Source: an uncultured Gammaproteobacteria bacterium
GTDB taxonomy: Bacteria > Pseudomonadota > Gammaproteobacteria > SZUA-140
Assembly (NCBI GenBank): GCA_945787155.1
Contig: CALZHD010000021.1
Span: 1-43,426 of the forward strand
Reading direction: 5' to 3'
DNA length: 43,426 bases
In this document: piece after piece, positions 31,329 to 38,567 of the stretch
How positions within the stretch are numbered: position 1 is the first letter of the stretch
Layout: each line of letters begins with the position of its first letter
The notes under the pieces: model-generated
What the model was told of the DNA's origin: nothing
Database searches by the model: none
What the model saw: the letters and a program-made list of their open reading frames with translations, nothing else
Made by a program: the position numbers and the translations under genes

Positions 31329-31705
31329 TAATGCATTGCGTGCAGTTTATGTTTGTCGTCTGAACTTGCTTTGTGGTTGAGGTTAAGCAGGATGTTGGCC
31401 AGTTCGCGCTCGTTTTCTGAAGCGCTGGAGTCTTTGGCGATTTTTTTCAGTTTTGCTTTATCACTACCACTCACTTTATGGTCCAGGTTGATCATCGCCT
31501 GCGCCAATGCTTGGGCATGTGCTGAGGCGTGGCTGTCATCGATAATCATCTGTAGCTGTTTCTTTTCAGCACTACTGGGGTGATGGTTGAGGCCTGCCAG
31601 GATGGATGCCATGGTTTTGATTCCGCCATGACCTTCACCTGCCACTGCGGCGTGGGATGCGAAGATCATCAGGAAAGCCAGGGATAAGCCGAGTTTTCTG
31701 GTCAT
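31328..31705 (-). CDS. Secreted protein with three helical repeats, unknown function
   Basis: The 125-residue protein has a signal peptide (LSLAFLMIFASHAAVA) and then three copies of a roughly 35-residue unit: MASILAGLNHHPSSAEKKQL, LAQAMINLDHKVSGSDKAKL and LANILLNLNHKASSDDKHKL. Each unit pairs a hydrophobic helix ending LNH or LDH with a Lys-rich helix. The product is rich in Ala, Lys, His and Ser with no Cys. The start is well supported by AAGGAGG eight bases upstream. I do not recognise the family. The repeats could form a small helical solenoid or bind metal through the regular His. Confidence 0.75.
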   Translation of the reverse strand: MTRKLGLSLAFLMIFASHAAVAGEGHGGIKTMASILAGLNHHPSSAEKKQLQMIIDDSHASAHAQALAQAMINLDHKVSGSDKAKLKKIAKDSSASENERELANILLNLNHKASSDDKHKLHAMH

Positions 31706-31850
31706 GATTGAATACCTCCTTTTTTACTGAGTGACATAGTTAGAATGGCTAACTATAGCGTTTGCATAGGGTTTTGGGTACGGATTTATAACCCTTCAAA
31801 TAATGTAATTACTTTCTAGTTACTTTTCAGTCAATTCCAGAGATTAGATA

Positions 31851-32316
31851 CTATTGGATTAAAAAAGTTCGACATCGCGCTTCATTTTCTTTCTCTATTT
31901 TTACGGCCTCTTTTAACACTTCGTCGGCCGACCTCCCTGAGAGAATCGCATCGAACATTCTTTGGTCGGCATCGAGTGTGTCTTTAGATTTGATCATCTT
32001 CTGTAGGCACTCCATTCATAGGGGCTATAGGCGTGCTTCAAGCCAGAGATGATTTCAGAGAGCGATTTCAGGAACATCGAGATGTGATTCAGGCGTTGGG
32101 TGAGTTTGTCATAAAACTGAAGGCCATAATGGCTGATTGCACCTTCTCATCGACTGCCTGACAGTTGTTGAGGATCGTGTCATGAGGCGCCTCTTTGGGC
32201 AGATCCTTCTCCGAGATCAATTTGACGTAATAATCTTCACGGGCGGCACCGCTTTGAAATCCATAAGGCGCTAAACAGGCGCTGGGTGTTCGCTGAATCT
32301 TGCACCCAAAGGGCAT
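31851..32316 (-). pseudogene. Frameshifted remnant of a soluble helical protein
   Basis: Reading the minus strand from 32316, one frame encodes REDYYVKLISEKDLPKEAP and NNCQAVDEKVQSAIM. A second continues LQFYDKLTQRLNHISMFL and LKHAYSPYEW. A third ends MIKSKDTLDADQRMFDAILS, DEVLKEAVKIEKENE and a stop at 31851. Each switch is repaired by adding one C within GCCT (GCCTTCAG to GCCCTTCAG, GCCTACAG to GCCCTACAG). The reconstructed chain of about 150 residues looks like a bacterial LQFxDxxxQRLxH-type helical protein. No function is assigned. The flanking 31706-31850 shows nothing. Confidence 0.6.
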
Positions 32317-32407
32317 AACAGATTTGAATATTTTAGATCAGAACCTGCTTCGTTTAGCGTAAAACAGCGGTTTCCTAGATTTTCTCCACTCGACTGGTGT
32401 GATCCGC

Positions 32408-32413
32408 TATAAT
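32408..32413 (+). promoter_or_regulatory. Candidate -10 box for the small ORF and beta-propeller
   Basis: TATAAT in CCGCTATAATCGG is a perfect -10; the -35 region is poor. It would give a leader of about 50 bases before the 23-codon ORF at 32468. Confidence 0.5.
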
Positions 32414-32467
32414 CGGCTGCTTTATCCTGTGCCCTGGGCTTTGGCGCCGTGTTACTAAGGTGTCTCG

Positions 32468-32539
32468 ATGGCGATCGGCCTGGTGGGCGGGTTTTGGTCA
32501 ATATTTTTGTATTTCTGGCTTTGTAGGATGGTGTTATGA
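32468..32539 (+). CDS. Putative 23-residue membrane peptide overlapping the next start
   Basis: ATG 32468 is preceded by TAAGGTG eight bases upstream and encodes a hydrophobic peptide (MAIGLVGGFWSIFLYFWLC and four more residues). Its TGA overlaps the ATG of the beta-propeller gene as ATGA. That overlap and the ribosome-binding site suggest translational coupling. The peptide could be a small membrane protein or simply a leader ORF. It is too short to identify by homology. Confidence 0.4.
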   Translation: MAIGLVGGFWSIFLYFWLCRMVL

Positions 32540-33786
32540 GTGATGCTGTATTGGGGATTGATTTTACACTGGGTTATTACAGTAGTGATCGTAAAACCGG
32601 TAAGGTATGTGTGGTTAAACGGCGCAATGGCGAGATTACCATCAACTGTCTCGGCGTGGAGCCAGAGAGCGGCCTTGAAAAGGCGCTGAAGCCGATTTTT
32701 GTCGGCCTGACTGAAGAGCATCGTTTTATTCTGCTTGATCCTGAGACCAAGTCGATTCGTATTCAGGGCAATTTTCCGGTCGATGCCTTTCCTGCCCATA
32801 TCTATAGTGATCCTAATTCAAATTGTGACTGGTTCATGAACGATGGCGATAAGGAGAGCGGTAACGACACGGTCAATTGTGGCGATATGGGTTCATCGGT
32901 GATGGTGATCGAAAATACCGCCAGCGTTTCGGCAAAACACCTCGCGACCGTTTGCGTTGGCCGTGGCCACCACCAGGCCTGTTTTGTCTCTCCATCTGAG
33001 CAGTCCCCCAATGTGCCTCATACCGCTTACATTAGTAACCTGAAAGATGGCACGGTGTCAGCGATTGGTAATGCCCCTGACAATGAAGCGACCTACCTTA
33101 AAGTGATCGCGACCATCGATCTGTGTGAGGCTGACAAAGAAAAGGATGGCCGCAGTGCGGCGCCCTGTAACGCCTTTCCTCACGGTCTGGTCTATTCGAA
33201 GATTTCAGGGAAGCTCTACAATCTGAATAACGGCTACGGCACGATTGCGGTGATTGACCCCGCGACCAATGAAATTGAGGAACGTATTGCGTTCAAAGGC
33301 CACAGCAATCTGTTTGTGACACCTTGCGGGCGGTATATCTTTGGGCGCGGCGCAGACCGTAAGTCGGACCCTGAGCATGTGGTGGCAAAGCTAACGGTGC
33401 TGGATGCAGCGACACATAAGGTGCTGGATTCGGTCGACCTGCCGGATATCTACATCAGTAAATATTACTTTAACCGCGATGGTAGCAAGCTCTATTTGAC
33501 GACCAGCAGTTCTGGTAGCCCGGAGCAGCTGGCTAACCTCAAGAGTGATGCATTATTGATTTTTGATCTGACCAGGCTGCCTAAGATTACTTTGGCCGCT
33601 GAGCTTGCACTTGGTTCATCATCGGGATCGCTCGCTTTTCATGGTGAGGGTGATACCACGCAGCTGGTATTTTCATCTAACTCTGAAGCGGGCGCGCTGG
33701 TGATGATTGATGGCGACGACGATGCAGTGCTGGAGACGATCACGGTGACGGAGGGAGAACCACATTCTCGAGTGTGGTTGGCCTAA
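32536..33786 (+). CDS. Cytosolic YVTN-like beta-propeller protein, unknown function
   Basis: The 416-residue protein has no signal peptide (MSDAVLGIDFTLGYYSSD). It consists of repeated four-strand blades typical of YncE/YVTN propellers: TIAVIDPATNEIEERIAFKG, LTVLDAATHKVLDSVDLPD and LVMIDGDDDAVLETI recur at about 40-60 residue spacing. A Cys/Asp-rich insertion (NSNCDWFMNDGDKESGNDTV) and a second (IDLCEADKEKDG) interrupt the blades. Most YVTN propellers are exported, so a cytosolic form with several cysteines is unusual. Function is unknown. The start overlaps a 23-codon ORF. Confidence 0.75.
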   Translation: MSDAVLGIDFTLGYYSSDRKTGKVCVVKRRNGEITINCLGVEPESGLEKALKPIFVGLTEEHRFILLDPETKSIRIQGNFPVDAFPAHIYSDPNSNCDWFMNDGDKESGNDTVNCGDMGSSVMVIENTASVSAKHLATVCVGRGHHQACFVSPSEQSPNVPHTAYISNLKDGTVSAIGNAPDNEATYLKVIATIDLCEADKEKDGRSAAPCNAFPHGLVYSKISGKLYNLNNGYGTIAVIDPATNEIEERIAFKGHSNLFVTPCGRYIFGRGADRKSDPEHVVAKLTVLDAATHKVLDSVDLPDIYISKYYFNRDGSKLYLTTSSSGSPEQLANLKSDALLIFDLTRLPKITLAAELALGSSSGSLAFHGEGDTTQLVFSSNSEAGALVMIDGDDDAVLETITVTEGEPHSRVWLA

Positions 33787-33796
33787 GCAAGCGCCA

Positions 33797-33826
33797 GGGA
33801 CCTTCTGATTAGGGATCTTCTGATTA
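33797..33826. repeat. 15-base tandem repeat after the beta-propeller gene
   Basis: GGGACCTTCTGATTA is followed directly by GGGATCTTCTGATTA, with a single difference. The unit resembles the terminal repeat of the MITE-like element at 26174 (AGGAACCTCTGAT), so it may be a degraded element end. Confidence 0.55.
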
Positions 33827-33889
33827 TGTTTTGTCTCCTGCGAGTTTTCATTGGAGATGTTTTTTTATAAACAATGGTGATTGAATATT

Positions 33890-34093
33890 ATGAACGTAGC
33901 GATTTACTGTATTGGCGCATTTGCGATTATCGTCTTGTTGATCGAGTTGTCCTCTGGCGCGGTCAGTAGTGGGGTGGGGCTGGGTCTGGCTATCCTGTTG
34001 GTGATCGTGGTGCCTTTCTTTCTGGCAGTGAAGATCGGAAAAAAAGAGCGCGCAGAGCGAGCGGCACGTGAAGAAGAGGAAGCGGGTAAATAA
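33890..34093 (+). CDS. Small two-helix membrane protein
   Basis: The 67-residue product from ATG 33890 has two hydrophobic helices (VAIYCIGAFAIIVLLIEL and LGLAILLVIVVPFFLAV). A charged C-terminal tail (KIGKKERAERAAREEEEAGK) likely faces the cytoplasm by the positive-inside rule. The track's TTG 33881 is less likely. It has no recognised family and no close partner; trhP follows after about 175 bases. Confidence 0.55.
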   Translation: MNVAIYCIGAFAIIVLLIELSSGAVSSGVGLGLAILLVIVVPFFLAVKIGKKERAERAAREEEEAGK

Positions 34094-34267
34094 CTTCTCT
34101 GTTGGATTGGCGAGTGATCCCTCTGTTATTTGAGGCTGATCGCTTGCCTGTTTGGATGCACTATTGATTTGATTTGCCTTGATCAAGTTAATGTGATCTC
34201 TAGATATTACGGCTTATATTTTTGTTATATATAGTCTTTGTTTAATTTAAGTGTTGAACCCTCTAAG

Positions 34268-35581
34268 ATGAAGTCAACTGAACTGCTTGCTCCTGCGGGC
34301 ACCCTGAAAAATCTGCAATATGCGATCGGCTACGGGGCTGATGCGGTTTATGCCGGCATGCCGCGCTATAGTCTGCGGGTGCGCAATAACGACTTCAGCA
34401 ATGTCGAAACCCTCGCGAGCGGCATTGACACTGTCCATGCCGCGGGTAAGCGTTTTTATCTTGCCTGTAATGTGCTGCCGCACAACAGTAAGGTGAAAAC
34501 CTTTATGGACGATATCAAAGCAGTGGTTGAGCTTAACCCTGATGCGTTGATCATGGCAGACCCGGGGCTGATCATGCAGGTGCGCGAACGCTGGCCTGAC
34601 CTGCCTGTGCATCTCTCGGTGCAGGCCAATACCGTGAATTACGCCGGGGTGAAGTTCTGGCAATCGCTGGGATTGAAGCGCATCATTTTGTCACGTGAAC
34701 TGTCACTCGATGAGATCGAAGAGATTCGTCAGCAGTGCCCCGATATGGAGCTGGAGGTGTTTGTCCACGGCGCGCTCTGTATCGCTTATTCGGGGCGTTG
34801 TCTGCTCTCTGGTTATTTCAATCGCCGCGATGCCAATCAGGGGACCTGCACTAACTCGTGTCGTTGGCAATATGATGTCAAGGATGCAAAGGTCGATATC
34901 ACGGGTGATACAGTTGCCCTTGCTCAACCTGAACCGCAAGGTGCAGCGGCTGAGGAGCAGGTCTATCTGCTGGAACAGGCCGAGCGCCCTGGTGAATTGA
35001 TGCCGATCGAGGAGGATGAGCACGGCACTTACATCATGAATTCTAAGGATCTGCGTGCGGTTGAGCATGTCGAGCGCCTGGTGAAGATGGGTATCGATAG
35101 TCTCAAGATTGAAGGTCGTACCAAATCCCATTATTACGTCGCGCGTACTGCGCAGACCTATCGCCATGCGATCGATGATGCGCTTGCGGGTCGCGCCTTT
35201 GATGAGCGTCATCTCGGCGTGCTCGAAAACCTCGCCAGTCGTGGTTACACCGATGGCTTTTTTAAACGCCACCACAGCGAGGAATATCAGAACTACATGC
35301 AGAATCATTCCGACAGTCTGCAACAACGGTATGTCGGCGAGATTACCCACTACAACGCGGCCGAAGAAGTGGCGGAGGTGGAGGTGAAAAATAAATTTGC
35401 AGTGGGTGATGAGCTGGAATTGATTTTGCCTGAGGGTGGCCGCACGTTTACCCTTGCTGAAATGCGCAAAGAAAATGGTGATCTCATCGATGAGGTGCCT
35501 GGTAGTGGCTACCGAGTAAGGATTCCGCTGCCCAATGAGGGCATTGATTATGGGCTGGGGTTGCTGGCTAAGAATTTGTGA
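34268..35581 (+). CDS. trhP: tRNA 5-hydroxyuridine synthesis protein TrhP (U32 peptidase family)
   Basis: TrhP (YegQ) provides the prephenate-dependent route to 5-hydroxyuridine at position 34 of some tRNAs. The 437-residue protein matches E. coli YegQ closely: ELLAPAGTLKNLQYAIGYGADAVYAG, RYSLRVRNNDF, HLSVQANTVNYAGVKFWQ, VHGALCIAYSGRCLLSGYFN and DANQGTCTNSCRWQYDV with the conserved cysteines, MNSKDLRAVEHVERLVKMG and LKIEGRTKSHYYVARTAQ. The track starts at 34238; ATG 34268 aligns with the family N-terminus. Two FGE-family genes follow immediately. Confidence 0.95.
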   Translation: MKSTELLAPAGTLKNLQYAIGYGADAVYAGMPRYSLRVRNNDFSNVETLASGIDTVHAAGKRFYLACNVLPHNSKVKTFMDDIKAVVELNPDALIMADPGLIMQVRERWPDLPVHLSVQANTVNYAGVKFWQSLGLKRIILSRELSLDEIEEIRQQCPDMELEVFVHGALCIAYSGRCLLSGYFNRRDANQGTCTNSCRWQYDVKDAKVDITGDTVALAQPEPQGAAAEEQVYLLEQAERPGELMPIEEDEHGTYIMNSKDLRAVEHVERLVKMGIDSLKIEGRTKSHYYVARTAQTYRHAIDDALAGRAFDERHLGVLENLASRGYTDGFFKRHHSEEYQNYMQNHSDSLQQRYVGEITHYNAAEEVAEVEVKNKFAVGDELELILPEGGRTFTLAEMRKENGDLIDEVPGSGYRVRIPLPNEGIDYGLGLLAKNL

Positions 35582-35589
35582 ATTGATTG

Positions 35590-36630
35590 ATGTCGCTGTT
35601 GTCTTTTGCTTTGGGATTATTACTGTCACTGTTGAGCGTGAATGCATTTTCAGCCGAACGCCCACAAGATCATCTGCATTCAGATAAACAGTGTATTAGT
35701 TGCCACAAGGAAGGTATCGCTGAGCTGGTAAAGGTGTTGACGCAACCGCAGGGTAGTTGTACGCAATGCCATACCGAACAGCAGATTAAAGCGGGTGATT
35801 TTTCATCTGCGCTGCCATTGAGTGATGAAGAGGGCGTTGACTCAGCGCTCAAACTGAGTGCCGATGCTGGCATGGTATTGCCGCTTTACTATGCCCAGTC
35901 GCGTATTGGCGCGGCTCCTAATGAGATGGTCGAGATCCCGGCGGGGGCATTTATGATGGGCACCAATGGCCGTCTTCCCGATGAGGGGCCGCTGCATGAG
36001 GTCTATCTTGATGGCTATCAGATCGACAAGTATGAAGTGACCAATCTCCAGTACGAAGCCTATATTAAAGCAGCGAATAAACGTTCCCCCGCGCATTTCA
36101 GAAATCGTACTTACCCTGAAGGCAAAGCGGATCACCCTGTCACGTTCGTTGGCTGGGATGATGCCGTCGCCTATTGTGAATGGGTGGGGAAACGTCTGCC
36201 TAGCGACCAGGAGTGGGAAAAGGCAGCGCGTAGTAGTGATGGCCGCACCTATCCGTGGGGCGACGTGTTTGATCCCAAAAAGAGTAACAATCCGGTGCGT
36301 TGGCGCGCAGCGGGAGAGAGCGGTGATACCACGCCGGTGGGCGCATTTGCGAAGGGCGTGAGCGTGTATGGATTGTACGACACCTCGGGTAACGTCTGGG
36401 AGTGGACCGCTTCCTGGTACGCGCCGTATCCGGGCAATGAAGTTGCTTCAGAGAGTTATGGTGAGCGATATAAGACCCTCAAGGGTGGCTCATGGTTTGA
36501 TTGTTCATTTTATAAATGTGGCATCTCGGCACCGTTGTTCAATCGTGCCTTTTTTACCAAGCGCACCAAAAACGATACCTTTGGTTTTCGTTGTGCAAAA
36601 GATGTGATGGCATCAGGAGTGGGGGAGTGA
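35590..36630 (+). CDS. Exported diheme c-type and FGE-sulfatase (SUMF1) fusion protein
   Basis: The 346-residue protein has a signal peptide (MSLLSFALGLLLSLLSVNAFSA) and two heme c attachment motifs, CISCH (Cys35-His39) and CTQCH (Cys57-His61). From about residue 115 an FGE/SUMF1 domain follows: MVEIPAGAFMMGTN, GYQIDKYEVTNLQYEAYI, FVGWDDAVAYCEWVGKRLPSDQEWEKAAR, YPWGD, GNVWEWTASW and GFRCAKD. Near its end GGSWFDCSFYKC keeps two cysteines (305 and 310) with the CX4C spacing of the copper-binding pair of true formylglycine-generating enzymes, shifted by one residue from the GGS. SUMF1-like proteins also include the denitrification accessory protein NirV. The gene is coupled to the next by TGATG and begins nine bases after trhP. 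Confidence 0.85.
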   Translation: MSLLSFALGLLLSLLSVNAFSAERPQDHLHSDKQCISCHKEGIAELVKVLTQPQGSCTQCHTEQQIKAGDFSSALPLSDEEGVDSALKLSADAGMVLPLYYAQSRIGAAPNEMVEIPAGAFMMGTNGRLPDEGPLHEVYLDGYQIDKYEVTNLQYEAYIKAANKRSPAHFRNRTYPEGKADHPVTFVGWDDAVAYCEWVGKRLPSDQEWEKAARSSDGRTYPWGDVFDPKKSNNPVRWRAAGESGDTTPVGAFAKGVSVYGLYDTSGNVWEWTASWYAPYPGNEVASESYGERYKTLKGGSWFDCSFYKCGISAPLFNRAFFTKRTKNDTFGFRCAKDVMASGVGE

Positions 36631-37712
36631 TGTACAGAATAAAGTGGTGGCTGTTGATATTGGCCAGTGGCGGTCTGATGGCGTGCGATAAAAATCCGGG
36701 ACTGGATTCTGCTGAATCAGTGGCAGCCAATAAGCCAACGAGTGCGGCGACAGCCACGATGGCCAATCAGCCAAAACGCGCTGCCAAAAAAGCACCGCAA
36801 GATATGCTCAGTGAGGAAGAGTTACAGCTAGGTAAGGCCTCACCTACTACCATCGCGATCTCAATGGTGACGGTGCCTGCGGGTGAATTTATCATGGGCA
36901 GTAATAAAGTCGATGATGAGGGGTTGCAGGAGCGTTACGGTTTTTCCACGCCGTTGTTTGTCAATGAGCATCCAGAGCATAAACGCAAACTGGGTGCGTT
37001 CATGATCGATACCTATGAAACCAGCAATGCAGAATATAAGGAATTTATTCTCTCTACCGACCGCCTGTTGCCTTTTTTATGGGGCCAGAATGGCTATGGT
37101 TTGACCATGGAAGAGGCGAGGCGTATGGCGCTTACGCGCCTGCGTGAGATCGCCGCCAATGATTTTAAGCTCGATATGGACACCCGCGTGATGGAACGTG
37201 AGGCGCTGATGGCTGCGATGGTCGAGGCGCAAAAGAAGCTGGATCTGCTGCCGGTGACCAATGTGATCTGGCAGGAGGCGCTGATCTATTGTCAGTGGCG
37301 GGGTAAACGTCTGCCGCGTGAAGCCGAGTGGGAGCGCGCAGCCCGTGGCAGCGATGGGCGTGAATATCCATGGGGTAATCAGTGGGATGTGACGATTACC
37401 AATACCGGTGATGACTCTGACTGGGAGGAGGGGATTGCCCCGATTGGCGCTTATCCCGGCAATAAATCTCCGGATGGCGCGTTCGATATGGCGGGGAATG
37501 TGTGGGAATGGGTCGCTGACTGGTATCAGCCATATGAAGGCTCAGACTATCAGAGCGACCTTTTTGGAGAGAAAAACAAGGTGATTCGTGGTGGCGGCGG
37601 TGGTGTAGGACATTATGCATTGAGTATGTTTTTCCGTGGCGCGGCACGCCAGTTTGCCGAGGTGGAACTACGTTCGGAAGATGTCGGTTTTCGTTGCGCG
37701 AGGGATATTTAG
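36630..37712 (+). CDS. FGE-sulfatase (SUMF1) family lipoprotein
   Basis: The true start is ATG 36630 (the track begins in a long upstream extension), with GGGGGAG before it. The 360-residue protein has a lipobox LMAC (Cys19) and an Ala/Lys-rich linker. The FGE domain runs from VPAGEFIMGSNK through IYCQWRGKRLPREAEWERAARGSDG, YPWG, NVWEWVADW and VGFRCARD. A helical insertion of about 60 residues (EEARRMALTRLREIAAN to EAQKKLDLL) interrupts the domain. The region aligned to the catalytic cysteines is GGGGGVGHYALSMFFRGAA, with none, so it is probably not an oxidase. It overlaps the heme-FGE gene and looks like its structural partner in the envelope. Confidence 0.85.
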   Translation: MYRIKWWLLILASGGLMACDKNPGLDSAESVAANKPTSAATATMANQPKRAAKKAPQDMLSEEELQLGKASPTTIAISMVTVPAGEFIMGSNKVDDEGLQERYGFSTPLFVNEHPEHKRKLGAFMIDTYETSNAEYKEFILSTDRLLPFLWGQNGYGLTMEEARRMALTRLREIAANDFKLDMDTRVMEREALMAAMVEAQKKLDLLPVTNVIWQEALIYCQWRGKRLPREAEWERAARGSDGREYPWGNQWDVTITNTGDDSDWEEGIAPIGAYPGNKSPDGAFDMAGNVWEWVADWYQPYEGSDYQSDLFGEKNKVIRGGGGGVGHYALSMFFRGAARQFAEVELRSEDVGFRCARDI

Positions 37713-37807
37713 TACTATTTGATCGATTGTCGGTTTTATCGGGTTAGTTTCTCTAATTTATTGAAATGACAGGTGTGATGAGAACAATATCGCTGGATGA
37801 GTTATTG

Positions 37808-37897
37808 ATAAAAAGGGTATTCATCCATATAATACCCCACGTGCAGCGAACTGCTGCTGTTAGATATGGGTTTGAGTAAGTGGTAATGTATGTAAGT
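37808..37897 (-). ncRNA. Candidate small RNA in the gap before rimP
   Basis: On the minus strand TATAAT (37908-37903) could start a transcript near 37896. It would have an unstructured 5' part, a GCAGC-AGTTC-GCTGC hairpin and a final stem GGGTATT/AATACCC followed by TTTTT (37814-37810), the usual layout of an Hfq-type small RNA. No -35 is evident and the final stem is AT-rich. No minus-strand gene is present to explain this terminator. The rest of the 330-base gap holds a GCCGCT/AGCGGC hairpin (37921-37942). Confidence 0.3.
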
Positions 37898-37988
37898 TGT
37901 TGATTATACATTGGTATGTAGCCGCTTTGTTGATCGAGCGGCATTTTGATGTCGTGTGGGTTGGCATCAGACAGAAGATTTTTGAAAG

Positions 37989-38015
37989 TGGGCCTTGTGC
38001 CCATTTTTTGTTTTT
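37989..38015 (+). terminator. Terminator or attenuator in the rimP leader
   Basis: TGGGC-CTTGT-GCCCA is followed by TTTTTTGTTTTT, 28 bases before the rimP ATG. Such a site inside the leader of a rimP-nusA-infB operon would suit attenuation, since E. coli nusA expression is autoregulated through NusA-dependent termination. The stem is only five pairs. Confidence 0.5.
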
Positions 38016-38042
38016 AGGCCTTTTATTAGGTATGGCGGAGAG

Positions 38043-38504
38043 ATGGCGGGTCGAGCGCACACAAAATTAGAGGAGCTCTTGAGCCCAGTGGTGGACTCTC
38101 TGGGTTATGAATTTGTCGGGCTGGAGTATTTGCCACAGGGGAAGCACTCGCTGTTGCGTATCTATATAGATAAGCCGGAAGGCATCACGGTTGATGACTG
38201 TGGTGCCGTGAGCCACCAGATAAGCGGTGTGCTGGAAGTTGAAGACCCGATTAGCGGCCACTATGTGCTGGAGGTTTCTTCACCCGGGATCGATAGGCCG
38301 CTGTTTAAATTCGAGGATTTTGAGCGATTTAGCGGCAATAATGTGCAGATCAGGCTGCAAATACCGTTAGAGGGTCGACGTAATTTTAAAGGGTTGCTGC
38401 AGGGAGTGCAGGCAGATGATCAACTGGTGGTGCTGGAGGTCGATGATGAGATCGTCAGCCTGCCATGGGACAGGATAGAAAAGGCCCGCTTGATTGTGGA
38501 ATAA
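38043..38504 (+). CDS. rimP: Ribosome maturation factor RimP
   Basis: RimP binds the 30S subunit during late assembly. The 153-residue protein has LEELLSPVVDSLGYEFVGLEYLPQGKHSLLRIYIDKPEGITVDDC as its N-terminal domain, the family hallmark EVSSPGIDRPLFKFEDFERF, and a C-terminal SH3-like domain ending LPWDRIEKARLIVE. The track extends upstream to 37995; ATG 38043, with GGAG just before it, is chosen. It starts the conserved rimP-nusA-infB-rbfA-truB order. Confidence 0.95.
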   Translation: MAGRAHTKLEELLSPVVDSLGYEFVGLEYLPQGKHSLLRIYIDKPEGITVDDCGAVSHQISGVLEVEDPISGHYVLEVSSPGIDRPLFKFEDFERFSGNNVQIRLQIPLEGRRNFKGLLQGVQADDQLVVLEVDDEIVSLPWDRIEKARLIVE

Positions 38505-38567
38505 AGGATCAGCAGAATATTGGTATCGGCATGCTTGCCAGTACCGGGATTGAGATAGAGGCAGTAT

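Noticed and set aside
34703-35665. 320-codon minus-strand ORF
   Set aside because: It is antisense to trhP and the start of the heme-FGE gene, both clearly coding on the plus strand.
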